The notes under the pieces were generated by a model that ran no database searches, was not told the DNA's origin, and saw only the letters and a list, made by a program, of their open reading frames with translations. Below, piece by piece: positions 1-9,215 of a stretch of 64,000 nucleotides of DNA (position 1 is its first letter; the number at the start of each line of letters is the position of its first letter). The DNA is taken from assembly GCA_030428355.1 (NCBI GenBank), contig JAUIBL010000001.1, forward strand, positions 1-64,000, given 5' to 3'. This DNA comes from Alphaproteobacteria bacterium. Its GTDB lineage: Bacteria; Pseudomonadota; Alphaproteobacteria; Rhodobacterales; Rhodobacteraceae. Position numbers and translations under genes: made by a program.

Positions 1-114
1 CCAAGCGAACCTTCTTGTAAAGTTCCACGGTATAGATCTCCCCGCCCTCCCTGCCGCTGCAAGAAGGGAAAAGTGGCAGGATTTTACTCCGCCCGCAGCG
101 AGACTATCCCGCCG
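1..114. other. left-edge non-coding stretch
   Basis: Lies beyond the 3' end of the minus-strand RecQ-UvrD gene and runs to the window edge. I see no complete gene, no clear hairpin followed by a T-run, and no copy of the tRNA-Phe 3' end that would mark the far end of the island. Confidence 0.4.
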
Positions 115-3100
115 CTACCGTGGCCTAGCTGCTAAACTATGTTGGCTGACGTGTTTGCGCCCGGCAAATGAGAGATCGACCAATCTCAGGCTTGGCAACA
201 CATAGATGTCGGCAGCGGGAAGCTCATGCGTCGCCTCGACGGCAACCTTGCGGCGCAGAACCGAAGGTGCGTCAGAGTCCAGCAGATGATGCGGCCCTTG
301 GGTTAGCACCGTCAGACTTTGACGGGCGCGGGTCATGGCCACATAGAACAGGCGCCGCGGCGCATCCGGGTCTTCGTTTCGCGACGGATTGCGCCAATCG
401 CCGTTCAAGATCACCACGTGGTCGAATTCGAGGCCCTTGGCGCGGTGCGCCGTCAACAACAGCAGACCCCTTTGCTGGCCCCTCGTATCGCGCGCCCACT
501 CGGCGATCCACTCGATGATGTCTGGAACGGGCATGGTGCCGGTGTTCAATTCCCGCGCCAGATCGGCGATCCCTTCCGCCAGAAGGCTGATCCATCGGTT
601 CAGAGGCTGTTCGTTGAGGATGTCGAGAATATCCTGGATGCACAGCAACGCCGCCTTGCGTTGACGCAGCCCCGCCACCAGACGCTGCGTTTCGCGCAGG
701 CGCCATATGTTGGGCATGTCCTCGTTCGCCATCTCGACTTTGATCCCCTGCGCCTCGGCATAGGCGCGCACGGCGTTGAGGGCATGCCATGTCCGCGAAA
801 TCACCGCGGCGCGGTTCCAGCTCCAGTCCGGATCGAGGCGCGACAGCCGGATGAGTTCGTCAACCGCGGCAGCGGCCTGCGCCATGTCGCCCGGCGGCAC
901 GTCAAGTAGCTGAACCCGCCCCTTGGCGACTGTATCGGCCTGTTCCAGAGCCCCCCCTACGGGGCGCTTCAGCCGCGCCGCATCGATCCGGATCGGGTGA
1001 TCACGCTTCATCCGGGCCGAGGCTTTCGAAATCACGTGGTTGGAGGCATCGATGATGTGGGCTGTCGATCGGTAGTTTTCCAAGAGGAACGCCGGCCTTG
1101 CCTTATAGTCCTCCTCGAACCTGCGGATGTACTCGACCGATGCACCGCTGAAGGCGTAGATGTTCTGATCGTCGTCCCCGACCGCGAAGAGACTGAGCTT
1201 GAGGTCGGCGTCTTCCAGCGTGCGCCCGGCCACGGCGGCGATAAGCGCATATTCCTGCGGGCCGATGTCCTGGTATTCATCGACCAGGATCCAGCGATAG
1301 CCCTGGATCAGGGCTTCCCTCTGGGCCTCCGCCTCGGATTTCGTGAGGCCTTCGGGGTTGAGCTGGCGCACCGCTTCCATCACGACCGTATCGAAATCTT
1401 CGGACGCGGCCTGCACCCCGGCGAAACTCGCACCGACCAGTTTCATGGCCAGCGCGTGACAGGTCGAGATGGTCACGCCCACAGCATCATCACCCACTAG
1501 CGCGCGCAGCCGGGCGCGGATTTCAGCGGCGGCATGGCGGTTGTAGGCCAGAACGAGAATACCGCGCGGATCCTCGCGTTTGATCCGCAAGAGATAGGCG
1601 ATCCGGTGGACCAGAACCCGCGTCTTGCCCGACCCCGGACCGGCCAGGATCAGAACATTGGTGCGGTCCCGTTCATCGGTCACGATCTCCTGCTGCGTCT
1701 TGTTGCCTAGATCCTCGACGATGGATTTCCAGGATTTGCCGGTGGTCTGGCGGCGGATCTGGCTTGCCTTGCCGGGCATCCACCGCTTGAGGAACTGGTC
1801 CTTGTTGAGCAGGAAGTAATCCTCGGACAGGCGGATCGCGTCGGGCATGGAGGACAGGCCCGTTTCGGCATAGGTCGCCATCACATGGGTCTGTAGCGTC
1901 TGTTCGGCGTAATGATCCTCGAGGGGCGAGAAATCGGCCTGTGTGAAAGTCCCGCCTTTCGGGTTCAGGCAGATGGTCATCGCCGGACGGAACACGGTCA
2001 GGCCCTTGCCCAACGTCACCACGTCTTGCTCGTGCAGCCACAGGAGCGACCGCTCCAGCAGCTTAGTCATGTCGCGGATGCCGCTGCTCTGCAAAAGAGC
2101 ATCCTGCTGAATCTGCGCGAGCAGATCGCCCACGGTAGTGTCGACCTGCAGATCCTTGCCGCGCGCGCCCTTGTCGAGGCGACCGATCAGGTGTTCGAGC
2201 AACAGACCGGCGGCCGCGCGGCGCAGTTCCGCAGTCTGCGCAACCGTTTTCCAGGGGCGCTCAAGAGTGACCAGCAGAGTGTTGCGGCTGGCAGTCCTGA
2301 GGCTGATTTTGCCCTTACCGCCATCCTGCCCCCGTCCATCCCGCGCGATGCCCCGCAGGAGCTTGTCCACGATGTCGGGCCGTGCAGTCGCATGACCCCG
2401 GTCGCGCAGGCGTTGACATGTCTCGGCCAGATGCAGGGGGTTGGGCACCCTGTCATCGGCATCCGGCGCCAGTTCCTGCATGAGCTGGATCAGATCGACC
2501 TCAAGTCTAGCCGCATCGGCAAGACGGGCCGCCGAGGCCTGGGCCACGCCGACATGGACGAAGACCGTCATTGCCACGTCGTTTCGCGCAAGGCCGAGGC
2601 TCTCGAGGTCAGCCATCGCTTTGGAAAGGGCACCGGGGGCCAGACCGCAGGCTGAGGACAGATCGTCGGTCGACACGCCTTCGTCAGCGGGCGTCGACAT
2701 CAGATGCGCGATGATGTCGAGCAGTTGCTTGCGATAGGTCTCGGTGATCTCGGCGGTGGCCAGACGCGCGCGCGCCTCGTCCAGCGTTCGGGTGCGGAGC
2801 GAGGACGGGAAAACCTGCACCCGGTTTTCCTCGCGCGAGACGAGCGTCGCTTCTTCCAGCCAGGAGACCGCCGTCTTGACGCGCGTGTCGTCGGTCGCGC
2901 TGTCCCGGTCGAATTCACGGTCTTTTTCGGAGCGGATGATTTCGCCCGAGGTGGCGACTATCGTGCCTGTCTTCTTGGTTCGCTCGTCGATCCGTCGCAG
3001 CGCCTTGAGGATTGCGCCGATCTCGTGGCGTTGCAGGCGGGAACTGGCGGACAGGCGGAACTGGTTCTCGATGTCATCGGCGGCAAAAAGCAGGACACAA

Positions 3101-4974
3101 TGGGCATCCTTCCGGTCCCGCCCGGCCCGCCCGGCTTCCTGCAGGTAATTTTCCAACGAACCGGGAATGTCGGCATGAACGACAAGGCGGATGTCGGGCT
3201 TGTCTATCCCCATGCCGAACGCATTGGTCGCCGCGATCACACGCAGATCGCCCACCCGGAACTTTTCCTGCACCTCTTTCTTCTCGTCCGCCCCAAGCCC
3301 GGCATGAAAGGCGGCGGCATCCATGCCCTGGGCCTCGAGGAACTCGGCCACGCGGTGCGTTTCTTTGCGCGAGGCACAATAGACGACGGCCCCGGAGCGC
3401 CCGTCGGAGGGCAGGAATTCCTCGATTGTGGACAGGACATGCGCCAGCTTGTCTGGCTTGGTCGTGGGCCGGACCGCAAAGGTCAGGTTCGGGCGCGATG
3501 CCCCGCCATCCAGCGTCAGCAGATCGACGCCAAGGCACGTTCGGAAATGTTCGACAATGTCGGCCACCACCTCGGGCTTGGCGGTCGCTGTCAGGCATGT
3601 GATCGGCGCGGGCGTCTGATCACCGGAGAACTCGCGAATGAAGCGCCCGAGATAGCGGTAATCGGGTCGGAAATCATGGCCCCATTTCGAGACGCAATGC
3701 GCCTCGTCAACAACCCAGAACCCGACCTCCCGCTGGGCCAGAACCGAACGGATCGAAGTGCTGCGTAGCTGCTCGGGCGAGATGATGAGAATGCCTGCAT
3801 CGCCCATGCGCACCTTGTCGAGCGCATCCTGCCGTTCCGGCATCGACATCATGCCGTTGATCGTCACGGCGCAGGAAATCCCCGCCCGCTCCATCCCCTG
3901 CACCTGGTCGGCCATGAGCGCGACAAGGGGCGAGATCACAACCGTCAGGGCACCCGTCTTGTCGTAGCGCGACAGGGCAGGCACCTGATAGCACAGTGAT
4001 TTTCCTGTGCCGGTCGGCAAGATGCCCAGAAGACTTTTGCCGGACATGCCTTCGTCGACGATACGCTCCTGCAACGGGCGGCCTTCGGGGTCCACGGGTT
4101 CCGGGCGGAAGGCATCAAAGCCGAACCATCGCTGCAGCGCGCGCACAGGATCATTCTGTTCTGCACACCAGCTGCAGCCGGGATCGCGGCACGAGGTGTC
4201 GCGCAGATGGCGCACGATCAGGGAAGCCTCCCGGAACTGTGCACGAACCCAGGGCGGCATGACCGAGTCCCCGCCCGCCACCGTGATCCAGGACAGCGCA
4301 TAGGCCATCGCCCAGCCATTGCGCGGGTTGGACATGCGGCCCAGCGTCTGGTCGATCCGCTTTTGGCAAGCTTTGCCGGACAGCATTCGATGCAGGGCCG
4401 CATGTACCTCGTTTTCGTTTGGACAAGGCGCTGCGCGAACATAGGCAAAGACAGCATCAAAGCCCGCTGCCCGCTCCATCCGCGTCGTGAGATAGTGATA
4501 GGCGGCCAAGGCATCGGGCTGGGTTTTCTTCAGGGTGGCAAAGGCATCGAGCTGGTTAGCCAAGACCTCGAACACCAGCCTTGCGTCCAGTTCGGGGTCG
4601 TTGACATGCCCCTTGGCGAGGCGACCATCCTGATAATGCTTGACCAGATGGTGATACGGGTTGCGCGGAAAGGCGAGCGGGTTGAGCCAGAGCGTGTCGA
4701 TCGGCGCGTCCATCATCCGCGAAAGGCGTGGCCTCGCAGCGATCAGGTGCTGCATGTCATGGCTGAGAAAGTTGTGGCCAATCGGGTGGTCCACGTCGCT
4801 TATGGCGGCTTCGAGATCGTCAAGCTGGCGGACGCTCGGTTCGCCGTGCGTGATCAGGACACGGCAGTCATCGTGACGAACCGCGGCCATGGCAAAGACG
4901 CGGGCAGTGCTTGGGTCGACCTCCAGATCGACAGCCAAGCATCGCGACAACAACGCGCCATGCCTTTCTTCCAT
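115..4974 (-). CDS. exonuclease-RecQ-UvrD fusion helicase
   Basis: A 1619-residue fusion. Residues ~10-160 look like a DEDD 3'-5' exonuclease (DLE at 16-18, GHNFLSHD near 66-73, LDARLVFEVL near 129-138). A small Cys cluster (CRDPGCSWC, ~260) precedes a RecQ-type SF2 helicase with Walker A GTGKSLCYQ (~321), DEAH (~425) and QEAGRAGRD (~616), then winged-helix-like sequence. The last third is a UvrD/PcrA-type SF1 helicase: GPGSGKTRV (~1113), DEYQD (~1233), AHRAKGLEFD and YVAMTRAR near the end. Each domain keeps its catalytic motifs, so the protein should be an active DNA-unwinding and probably degrading machine. It is head-to-head with a methyltransferase/helicase pair 253 bp away, inside a tRNA-Phe island that also carries Gabija. 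A defence role is inferred from that setting; the fusion is far longer than housekeeping RecQ (~600-700 aa). Confidence 0.85.
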   Translation of the reverse strand: MEERHGALLSRCLAVDLEVDPSTARVFAMAAVRHDDCRVLITHGEPSVRQLDDLEAAISDVDHPIGHNFLSHDMQHLIAARPRLSRMMDAPIDTLWLNPLAFPRNPYHHLVKHYQDGRLAKGHVNDPELDARLVFEVLANQLDAFATLKKTQPDALAAYHYLTTRMERAAGFDAVFAYVRAAPCPNENEVHAALHRMLSGKACQKRIDQTLGRMSNPRNGWAMAYALSWITVAGGDSVMPPWVRAQFREASLIVRHLRDTSCRDPGCSWCAEQNDPVRALQRWFGFDAFRPEPVDPEGRPLQERIVDEGMSGKSLLGILPTGTGKSLCYQVPALSRYDKTGALTVVISPLVALMADQVQGMERAGISCAVTINGMMSMPERQDALDKVRMGDAGILIISPEQLRSTSIRSVLAQREVGFWVVDEAHCVSKWGHDFRPDYRYLGRFIREFSGDQTPAPITCLTATAKPEVVADIVEHFRTCLGVDLLTLDGGASRPNLTFAVRPTTKPDKLAHVLSTIEEFLPSDGRSGAVVYCASRKETHRVAEFLEAQGMDAAAFHAGLGADEKKEVQEKFRVGDLRVIAATNAFGMGIDKPDIRLVVHADIPGSLENYLQEAGRAGRDRKDAHCVLLFAADDIENQFRLSASSRLQRHEIGAILKALRRIDERTKKTGTIVATSGEIIRSEKDREFDRDSATDDTRVKTAVSWLEEATLVSREENRVQVFPSSLRTRTLDEARARLATAEITETYRKQLLDIIAHLMSTPADEGVSTDDLSSACGLAPGALSKAMADLESLGLARNDVAMTVFVHVGVAQASAARLADAARLEVDLIQLMQELAPDADDRVPNPLHLAETCQRLRDRGHATARPDIVDKLLRGIARDGRGQDGGKGKISLRTASRNTLLVTLERPWKTVAQTAELRRAAAGLLLEHLIGRLDKGARGKDLQVDTTVGDLLAQIQQDALLQSSGIRDMTKLLERSLLWLHEQDVVTLGKGLTVFRPAMTICLNPKGGTFTQADFSPLEDHYAEQTLQTHVMATYAETGLSSMPDAIRLSEDYFLLNKDQFLKRWMPGKASQIRRQTTGKSWKSIVEDLGNKTQQEIVTDERDRTNVLILAGPGSGKTRVLVHRIAYLLRIKREDPRGILVLAYNRHAAAEIRARLRALVGDDAVGVTISTCHALAMKLVGASFAGVQAASEDFDTVVMEAVRQLNPEGLTKSEAEAQREALIQGYRWILVDEYQDIGPQEYALIAAVAGRTLEDADLKLSLFAVGDDDQNIYAFSGASVEYIRRFEEDYKARPAFLLENYRSTAHIIDASNHVISKASARMKRDHPIRIDAARLKRPVGGALEQADTVAKGRVQLLDVPPGDMAQAAAAVDELIRLSRLDPDWSWNRAAVISRTWHALNAVRAYAEAQGIKVEMANEDMPNIWRLRETQRLVAGLRQRKAALLCIQDILDILNEQPLNRWISLLAEGIADLARELNTGTMPVPDIIEWIAEWARDTRGQQRGLLLLTAHRAKGLEFDHVVILNGDWRNPSRNEDPDAPRRLFYVAMTRARQSLTVLTQGPHHLLDSDAPSVLRRKVAVEATHELPAADIYVLPSLRLVDLSFAGRKHVSQHSLAARPR

Positions 4975-5227
4975 GGTTTAACCAAGCTCCGGAACCGATT
5001 GGAAACAAAGGATACGTTTCCATGACCAAACACAAGCAAGTCAGCAAAAATGATCGTTAAACGGGACATTTGTGTCAAACCTAGTCCTCCAAGCGCATTG
5101 CGGACGAGAGCTGGGTGTTGGTCAAGCCGCCATCCCGAAGAAATTGGTGCTCACGACCTCTTTTCATCACCTGGTCAAACCCATGATTTATTGAGAAGAT
5201 ACGGCTGAAAGAGCCAGATCGGAGCCC
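4975..5227. promoter_or_regulatory. divergent promoter region of RecQ-UvrD and methyltransferase
   Basis: This 253-bp gap separates two divergent genes and must hold both promoters. It is visibly richer in A+T than the flanking genes. An inverted repeat, GGAAAC (5001-5006) and GTTTCC (5016-5021) with a 9-bp spacer, lies 27-47 bp upstream of the RecQ-UvrD start and could be an operator for that gene. No unambiguous -35/-10 pair was assigned. Confidence 0.45.
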
Positions 5228-5821
5228 ATGTTGACCAATTACTACGACAGCAACGCGAATGGCTTCATCGCCACCACGCGCGACGTCGATATGTCGGATG
5301 CGCGGGAACGGTTTCTGGCGGCTGTGCCTGCGCGGGCGGATGGTCCAGCACGTATTCTCGATGCCGGATCAGGGTCGGGGCGCGATGCGCTGGCTTTCCG
5401 CGTCTCAGGCTACGATGTGAAGGCCTTCGATGCCGCGCCTGCCATGGTGGCTGCCACGCAAGCGCATTCGGCAGTCGAGACCCGACTGATGCGTTTCGAG
5501 GATTTCGCCTGGGAGCATTCGCTCGAAGGTATCTGGGCCTGCGCCTCGCTGCTGCATGTGGCCGATGCGGAACTGCCCGGAGTCGTCGACCGCCTTGCCG
5601 ACCATCTGGTTCCTGACGGCGCGCTCTACCTGTCATTCAAGCGCGGCACCGGCGAGCGGGTGAAGGACGGACGCCGATTTACCGACATGACGGCGGAAAC
5701 TCTGGCGGCGCTCCTCGACCGATCCGGCGTGTTCGGCGAACCTGATATCTGGGAAAGCCGCGATTGCCGCCCGGATCGCGCGTCGGAACTGTGGGTGAAT
5801 GCTGTGGTGGTCAAGCGATGA
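5228..5821 (+). CDS. class I SAM-dependent methyltransferase
   Basis: A 197-residue Rossmann methyltransferase. The SAM-binding glycine loop is ILDAGSGSGRD (residues 43-53), followed by the acidic strand end YDVKAFDAAP (~61-70). There is no DPPY/NPPY or PCQ motif, so nothing shows that it methylates DNA bases; it resembles small TehB/UbiE-type enzymes. A GGAG sequence precedes the ATG. Its stop overlaps the next start (ATGA at 5818-5821), so it is translationally coupled to the HIT-PLD-helicase. The coupling implies the two proteins act together, perhaps on a nucleotide, RNA or protein substrate. The substrate is unknown. Confidence 0.8.
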   Translation: MLTNYYDSNANGFIATTRDVDMSDARERFLAAVPARADGPARILDAGSGSGRDALAFRVSGYDVKAFDAAPAMVAATQAHSAVETRLMRFEDFAWEHSLEGIWACASLLHVADAELPGVVDRLADHLVPDGALYLSFKRGTGERVKDGRRFTDMTAETLAALLDRSGVFGEPDIWESRDCRPDRASELWVNAVVVKR

Positions 5822-8800
5822 GTGGCGAGGAAGATGACCTGCCTTGTCCTCTCTGCGATGCCGCCGCCAGCGCCATCGTGGAATGCGACGCCCAGGTCAT
5901 CCTGATCCGCCACGGCGCGGGTCTTGCCCTTGCGCCCCGTCGTCATGTCGCTCGCTGGCGGGAGCTTTTCACCGCAGATCAAGCGGCCCTTGCTGCCAGG
6001 ATCGGGGCGGCGCAAACCCTGCTCGAGACCGAGGGCACCACCGCGCGGGTGACGCTGGTCGAGACTGGCGGACATGTCCACCTGCGCCTTGATCCGCCAT
6101 TGGCGGCACCCGGTCCCTTGCCGGGCATGCCCCATGATCGCCCGCTGATCTCGGGCGGTGAAGATGCGCTGCACGCCCATCTGCGCCCCCTGATCGACCG
6201 CGCGCGCGCCGTCGATCTGTCGGTGTCCTTCCTGATGACCTCCGGCGTCAGGCTGGTGCTGCCGCATCTGCGCGATCTGCTGGACCGTGGCGGCGAGTTG
6301 CGCCTCTTGACCGGCGACTATCTGGGCGTGACGGAACCGGCGGCGCTACGGCTGATTTCCGACCTTGAGGGCACGCGCAGGCTGCATGTGTTCCAGGCCG
6401 CACAGATCCCGTTCCACCCGAAAGCATGGATGTTCACCCTCGCGGGCGACGGCGGGGCGTTGATCGTCGGGTCGTCGAACCTATCCCGGTCGGCGCTGAC
6501 AGACGGCATCGAATGGAATCTGCGCCATGTCGATCCGGTCGATCCCGCCCCGCTTCTGGCCGCCCGCGCGGCCTTCGAGGCTCTGCTGGCTCGGCCCGAG
6601 GTCACAGAGCTGACGCCCGCGTGGATCGACGCTTACGAGGCGCGTCGCATCGCACCCCTGCCCACGGCCAGCGGCGCACCAATAGAAGCCCCGGAAACCG
6701 CCCCCACCCCGCACGAGGTTCAAGCCGAGGCGCTGGCGGCCCTGCGCGCAACCCGGGGGAAAGGCTATGGTGCGGGGCTGGTCGTGCTGGCCACGGGGTT
6801 GGGCAAGACCTTCCTTGCGGCCTTCGACAGCGCCGACGCCGCCCGCATCCTGTTCGTCGCGCATCGCGAGGAAATCCTGACCCAAGCCATGGCCGCCTTC
6901 CGCGCCGTCCGACCTCGCGCCCGGCTTGGGCGCTACTCAGGTGAGGAAAAGGACGCCGAGGCTGACATCGTCTTCGCCTCTGTCCAAACCCTCGCGCGCA
7001 ACGCGCATCTGACCCGGTTCGATCCGCGGGCGTTTGATTACATCGTCGTCGACGAATTCCACCACGCGGCAGCCGCTACCTACCGGCGGATCATCGATCA
7101 TTTCCAGCCTGGCTTTCTGCTGGGCCTGACCGCCACGCCCGACCGCAGCGATGGTGGCGACTTGTTGGGGCTGTGCGAAGAAAACCTCGTCTATGAATGC
7201 GATCTCTGGTCGGGCATCGACCGGGGGCTCCTGGCGCCCTTCCACTATTTCGGCGTGCCCGATCCGATCGAGTATTCCCAGATCCCCTGGCGCAGCGGGC
7301 GGTTCGATGAGGCTGCGCTGACCGAAGCGGTCGCAACCCAGGCCCGCGCCGAAAACGCGCTCGAACAGCTCGCGAAACGCGGTGGCAAGAAGACGATCGG
7401 CTTCTGCGTCTCCCGCCGCCACGCCGATTTCATGACCGATTTCGCGCAAGCGCGCGGTCTGCGCGCCGTGGCGGTCCATTCCGGGGACACCTCCGCCCCG
7501 CGCGCCAGCGCGCTGAAGGCGCTGGAAGATGGCGATCTCGACATCGTCTTCGCGGTCGACATGTTCAACGAAGGTGTCGATGTGCCCTCGATCGACACGG
7601 TGCTGATGCTGCGCCCGACCGAAAGCCCGGTGATCTGGCTGCAGCAACTGGGCCGTGGATTGCGCCGCTCGGCGAAGAAGTCGCATCTGGCCGTCATCGA
7701 CTATATCGGCAACCACCGGATTTTCCTGACCAAGTTCCGCACGCTTCTCAAGCTGGGCGCGGGCGACGGCGCGCTGCGGCTGGCGCTGGAGCGGCTGACC
7801 GACAAGCTGATCCAGTTCCCGGTAGGCTGCGAGGTGACCTATGACCTCCAGGCACTCGATATCCTGCGATCCCTGATCCGGCAGCCGCGCGATGGCGAGG
7901 AACTGGCCGCCTTCTACCGCGATTTCCGCGAGCGCCACGGCACACGGCCCACGGCGTCCGAGGTGCAGCACGCGGGCTTCAATCCCGGCCGGACGGGGCA
8001 TGCAGGCTGGCTGGGGTTCGTGGCCGATATGGGTGATCTGTCCGACGCGCAGCGCGCTGCCTGGACGGCACATCGCGCGCTGCTGGACGAGATCGAGACA
8101 ACCCGCATGACCCGCAGCTACAAGATGCTTGTCCTGCGCGCGATGATCGAAGCGGGAGCCTTCCCAGGCCGGATCGCGCTGACCGATCTTGCGGCGCGCG
8201 TTGCCCGTCTGGCCCGCCGCAACCCGCAAATCAAGGCGGATCTGAGCGTCGATCCAGACGACGCGCCCCGGCTGCGCACGGTTCTGATGCAGCAGCCACT
8301 GAAGATCCTGGCCGAGACGGACTGGTTCCGCCTGGGCCCGGGCACGTTCGAGACCACGTTCGCCGAGGGCGAGACCGCGGCCCTCAACGCGCTCGCCTCG
8401 GAACTCGTGGACTGGCGGCTCCTGCGATATCTCCAGGCGCGGGATGTGACCTATGCCATTCCCGAGGCTACCGGCCTGGTGGAAGCCGCCGAAGAGGCCG
8501 CCCCCTCACCGGTCGCCCCGACCAGAGGTCTGAGCCTCTGGCAGGAATACCAGCGCGACCAGATCGCGCCGCATTTCGGGGCGGTGTTCAACACCGGATC
8601 ATGGAACGCTGGTATCGTGGTCCTGAAGGGCGTGCGGGCGATGATCCTTCTGGTAACGATGGACAAGGGCAGCATGTCCGTTGGCAGCCATTACGCCGAC
8701 CGATTCGCGAGCCCCACGCGCTTTGTCTGGCAAACCCAGACCAGCACACGCCGCGACGACATGCGCGGTCGCATCATCTCGGGCGTAGAACATGGCTGGA

Positions 8801-8970
8801 CGGTTCACCTGTTCCTTCGAAAATCGAAACTGCGCGATGGGCGCGCAGCCCCGTTCCGCTACGCTGGACCGGTGCAATTCGCGGGCTGGGAGGGGGATGC
8901 GCCGATCACGGTGCAGTGGGATATTGCCGAGCCGGTACCGCAGCAGCTGCGGGAGTTGTATGGTGTCTAG
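5818..8970 (+). CDS. HIT-PLD-SF2 helicase-DUF3427 fusion protein
   Basis: About 1050 residues from the ATG that overlaps the methyltransferase stop. Residues ~9-100 form a HIT-like domain (CPLC at ~10-13, GGHVHLRL at ~84-91; the third histidine of the triad is Arg). Next is a phospholipase-D-type nuclease domain with FHPKAW (~198) and GSSNLSRSAL (~217). Then comes a DEAD/DEAH SF2 helicase with Walker A ATGLGKTF (~326), DEFHH (~412), LTATPDRSDGG and QLGRGLRRS (motif VI). The C-terminal ~350 residues match the DUF3427 type found behind such helicases. A translocating nuclease is the plain reading: the helicase tracks DNA and the PLD domain cuts it. The HIT domain suggests nucleotide hydrolysis or transfer. 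Relatives without the HIT domain are commonly seen in bacterial accessory regions. Confidence 0.85.
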   Translation: MSGEEDDLPCPLCDAAASAIVECDAQVILIRHGAGLALAPRRHVARWRELFTADQAALAARIGAAQTLLETEGTTARVTLVETGGHVHLRLDPPLAAPGPLPGMPHDRPLISGGEDALHAHLRPLIDRARAVDLSVSFLMTSGVRLVLPHLRDLLDRGGELRLLTGDYLGVTEPAALRLISDLEGTRRLHVFQAAQIPFHPKAWMFTLAGDGGALIVGSSNLSRSALTDGIEWNLRHVDPVDPAPLLAARAAFEALLARPEVTELTPAWIDAYEARRIAPLPTASGAPIEAPETAPTPHEVQAEALAALRATRGKGYGAGLVVLATGLGKTFLAAFDSADAARILFVAHREEILTQAMAAFRAVRPRARLGRYSGEEKDAEADIVFASVQTLARNAHLTRFDPRAFDYIVVDEFHHAAAATYRRIIDHFQPGFLLGLTATPDRSDGGDLLGLCEENLVYECDLWSGIDRGLLAPFHYFGVPDPIEYSQIPWRSGRFDEAALTEAVATQARAENALEQLAKRGGKKTIGFCVSRRHADFMTDFAQARGLRAVAVHSGDTSAPRASALKALEDGDLDIVFAVDMFNEGVDVPSIDTVLMLRPTESPVIWLQQLGRGLRRSAKKSHLAVIDYIGNHRIFLTKFRTLLKLGAGDGALRLALERLTDKLIQFPVGCEVTYDLQALDILRSLIRQPRDGEELAAFYRDFRERHGTRPTASEVQHAGFNPGRTGHAGWLGFVADMGDLSDAQRAAWTAHRALLDEIETTRMTRSYKMLVLRAMIEAGAFPGRIALTDLAARVARLARRNPQIKADLSVDPDDAPRLRTVLMQQPLKILAETDWFRLGPGTFETTFAEGETAALNALASELVDWRLLRYLQARDVTYAIPEATGLVEAAEEAAPSPVAPTRGLSLWQEYQRDQIAPHFGAVFNTGSWNAGIVVLKGVRAMILLVTMDKGSMSVGSHYADRFASPTRFVWQTQTSTRRDDMRGRIISGVEHGWTVHLFLRKSKLRDGRAAPFRYAGPVQFAGWEGDAPITVQWDIAEPVPQQLRELYGV

Positions 8971-9215
8971 GGTTGATGGTCGGAGATCGAAATGGGCGGA
9001 AAGCTGTCCGATGCAGGTGTGGCATTCCAGTTGCGTCATGTCGGAAAGGCGGACGCTCAAAAGACCGCAGCTAGTTTCCTTGATAAATGACGAGCACATG
9101 CTCTGAGGTGAATAGTGCAAAAGAAAGCGCCTTGAAGTTGTTTGCTCAAATCAAGAAACTTAAGCGTAAGTGGTGAGCATTTGCTCGGCGACCATATCTT
9201 GGGGAATTTGTACAA
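8971..9215 (+). promoter_or_regulatory. upstream region of the Gabija operon with paired dyads
   Basis: A 245-bp, relatively A+T-rich gap with no credible ORF. It holds two copies of GAGCA-N2-TGCTC, at 9092-9103 and 9176-9187, exactly 84 bp apart, plus an extra TGCTC half-site at 9144-9148. The second dyad ends 28 bp before the gajA ATG, where a promoter or operator would lie. The binding protein is unknown. Confidence 0.5.

Noticed and set aside
1912-3768. Plus-strand open frames opposite RecQ-UvrD
   Set aside because: Products of high-GC antisense frames; no motifs, no ribosome-binding sites, and the minus-strand gene has complete helicase motifs.
5228-5821. Restriction-modification DNA methyltransferase
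   Set aside because: No DPPY, NPPY or PCQ catalytic motif; only a generic SAM-binding fold is visible.
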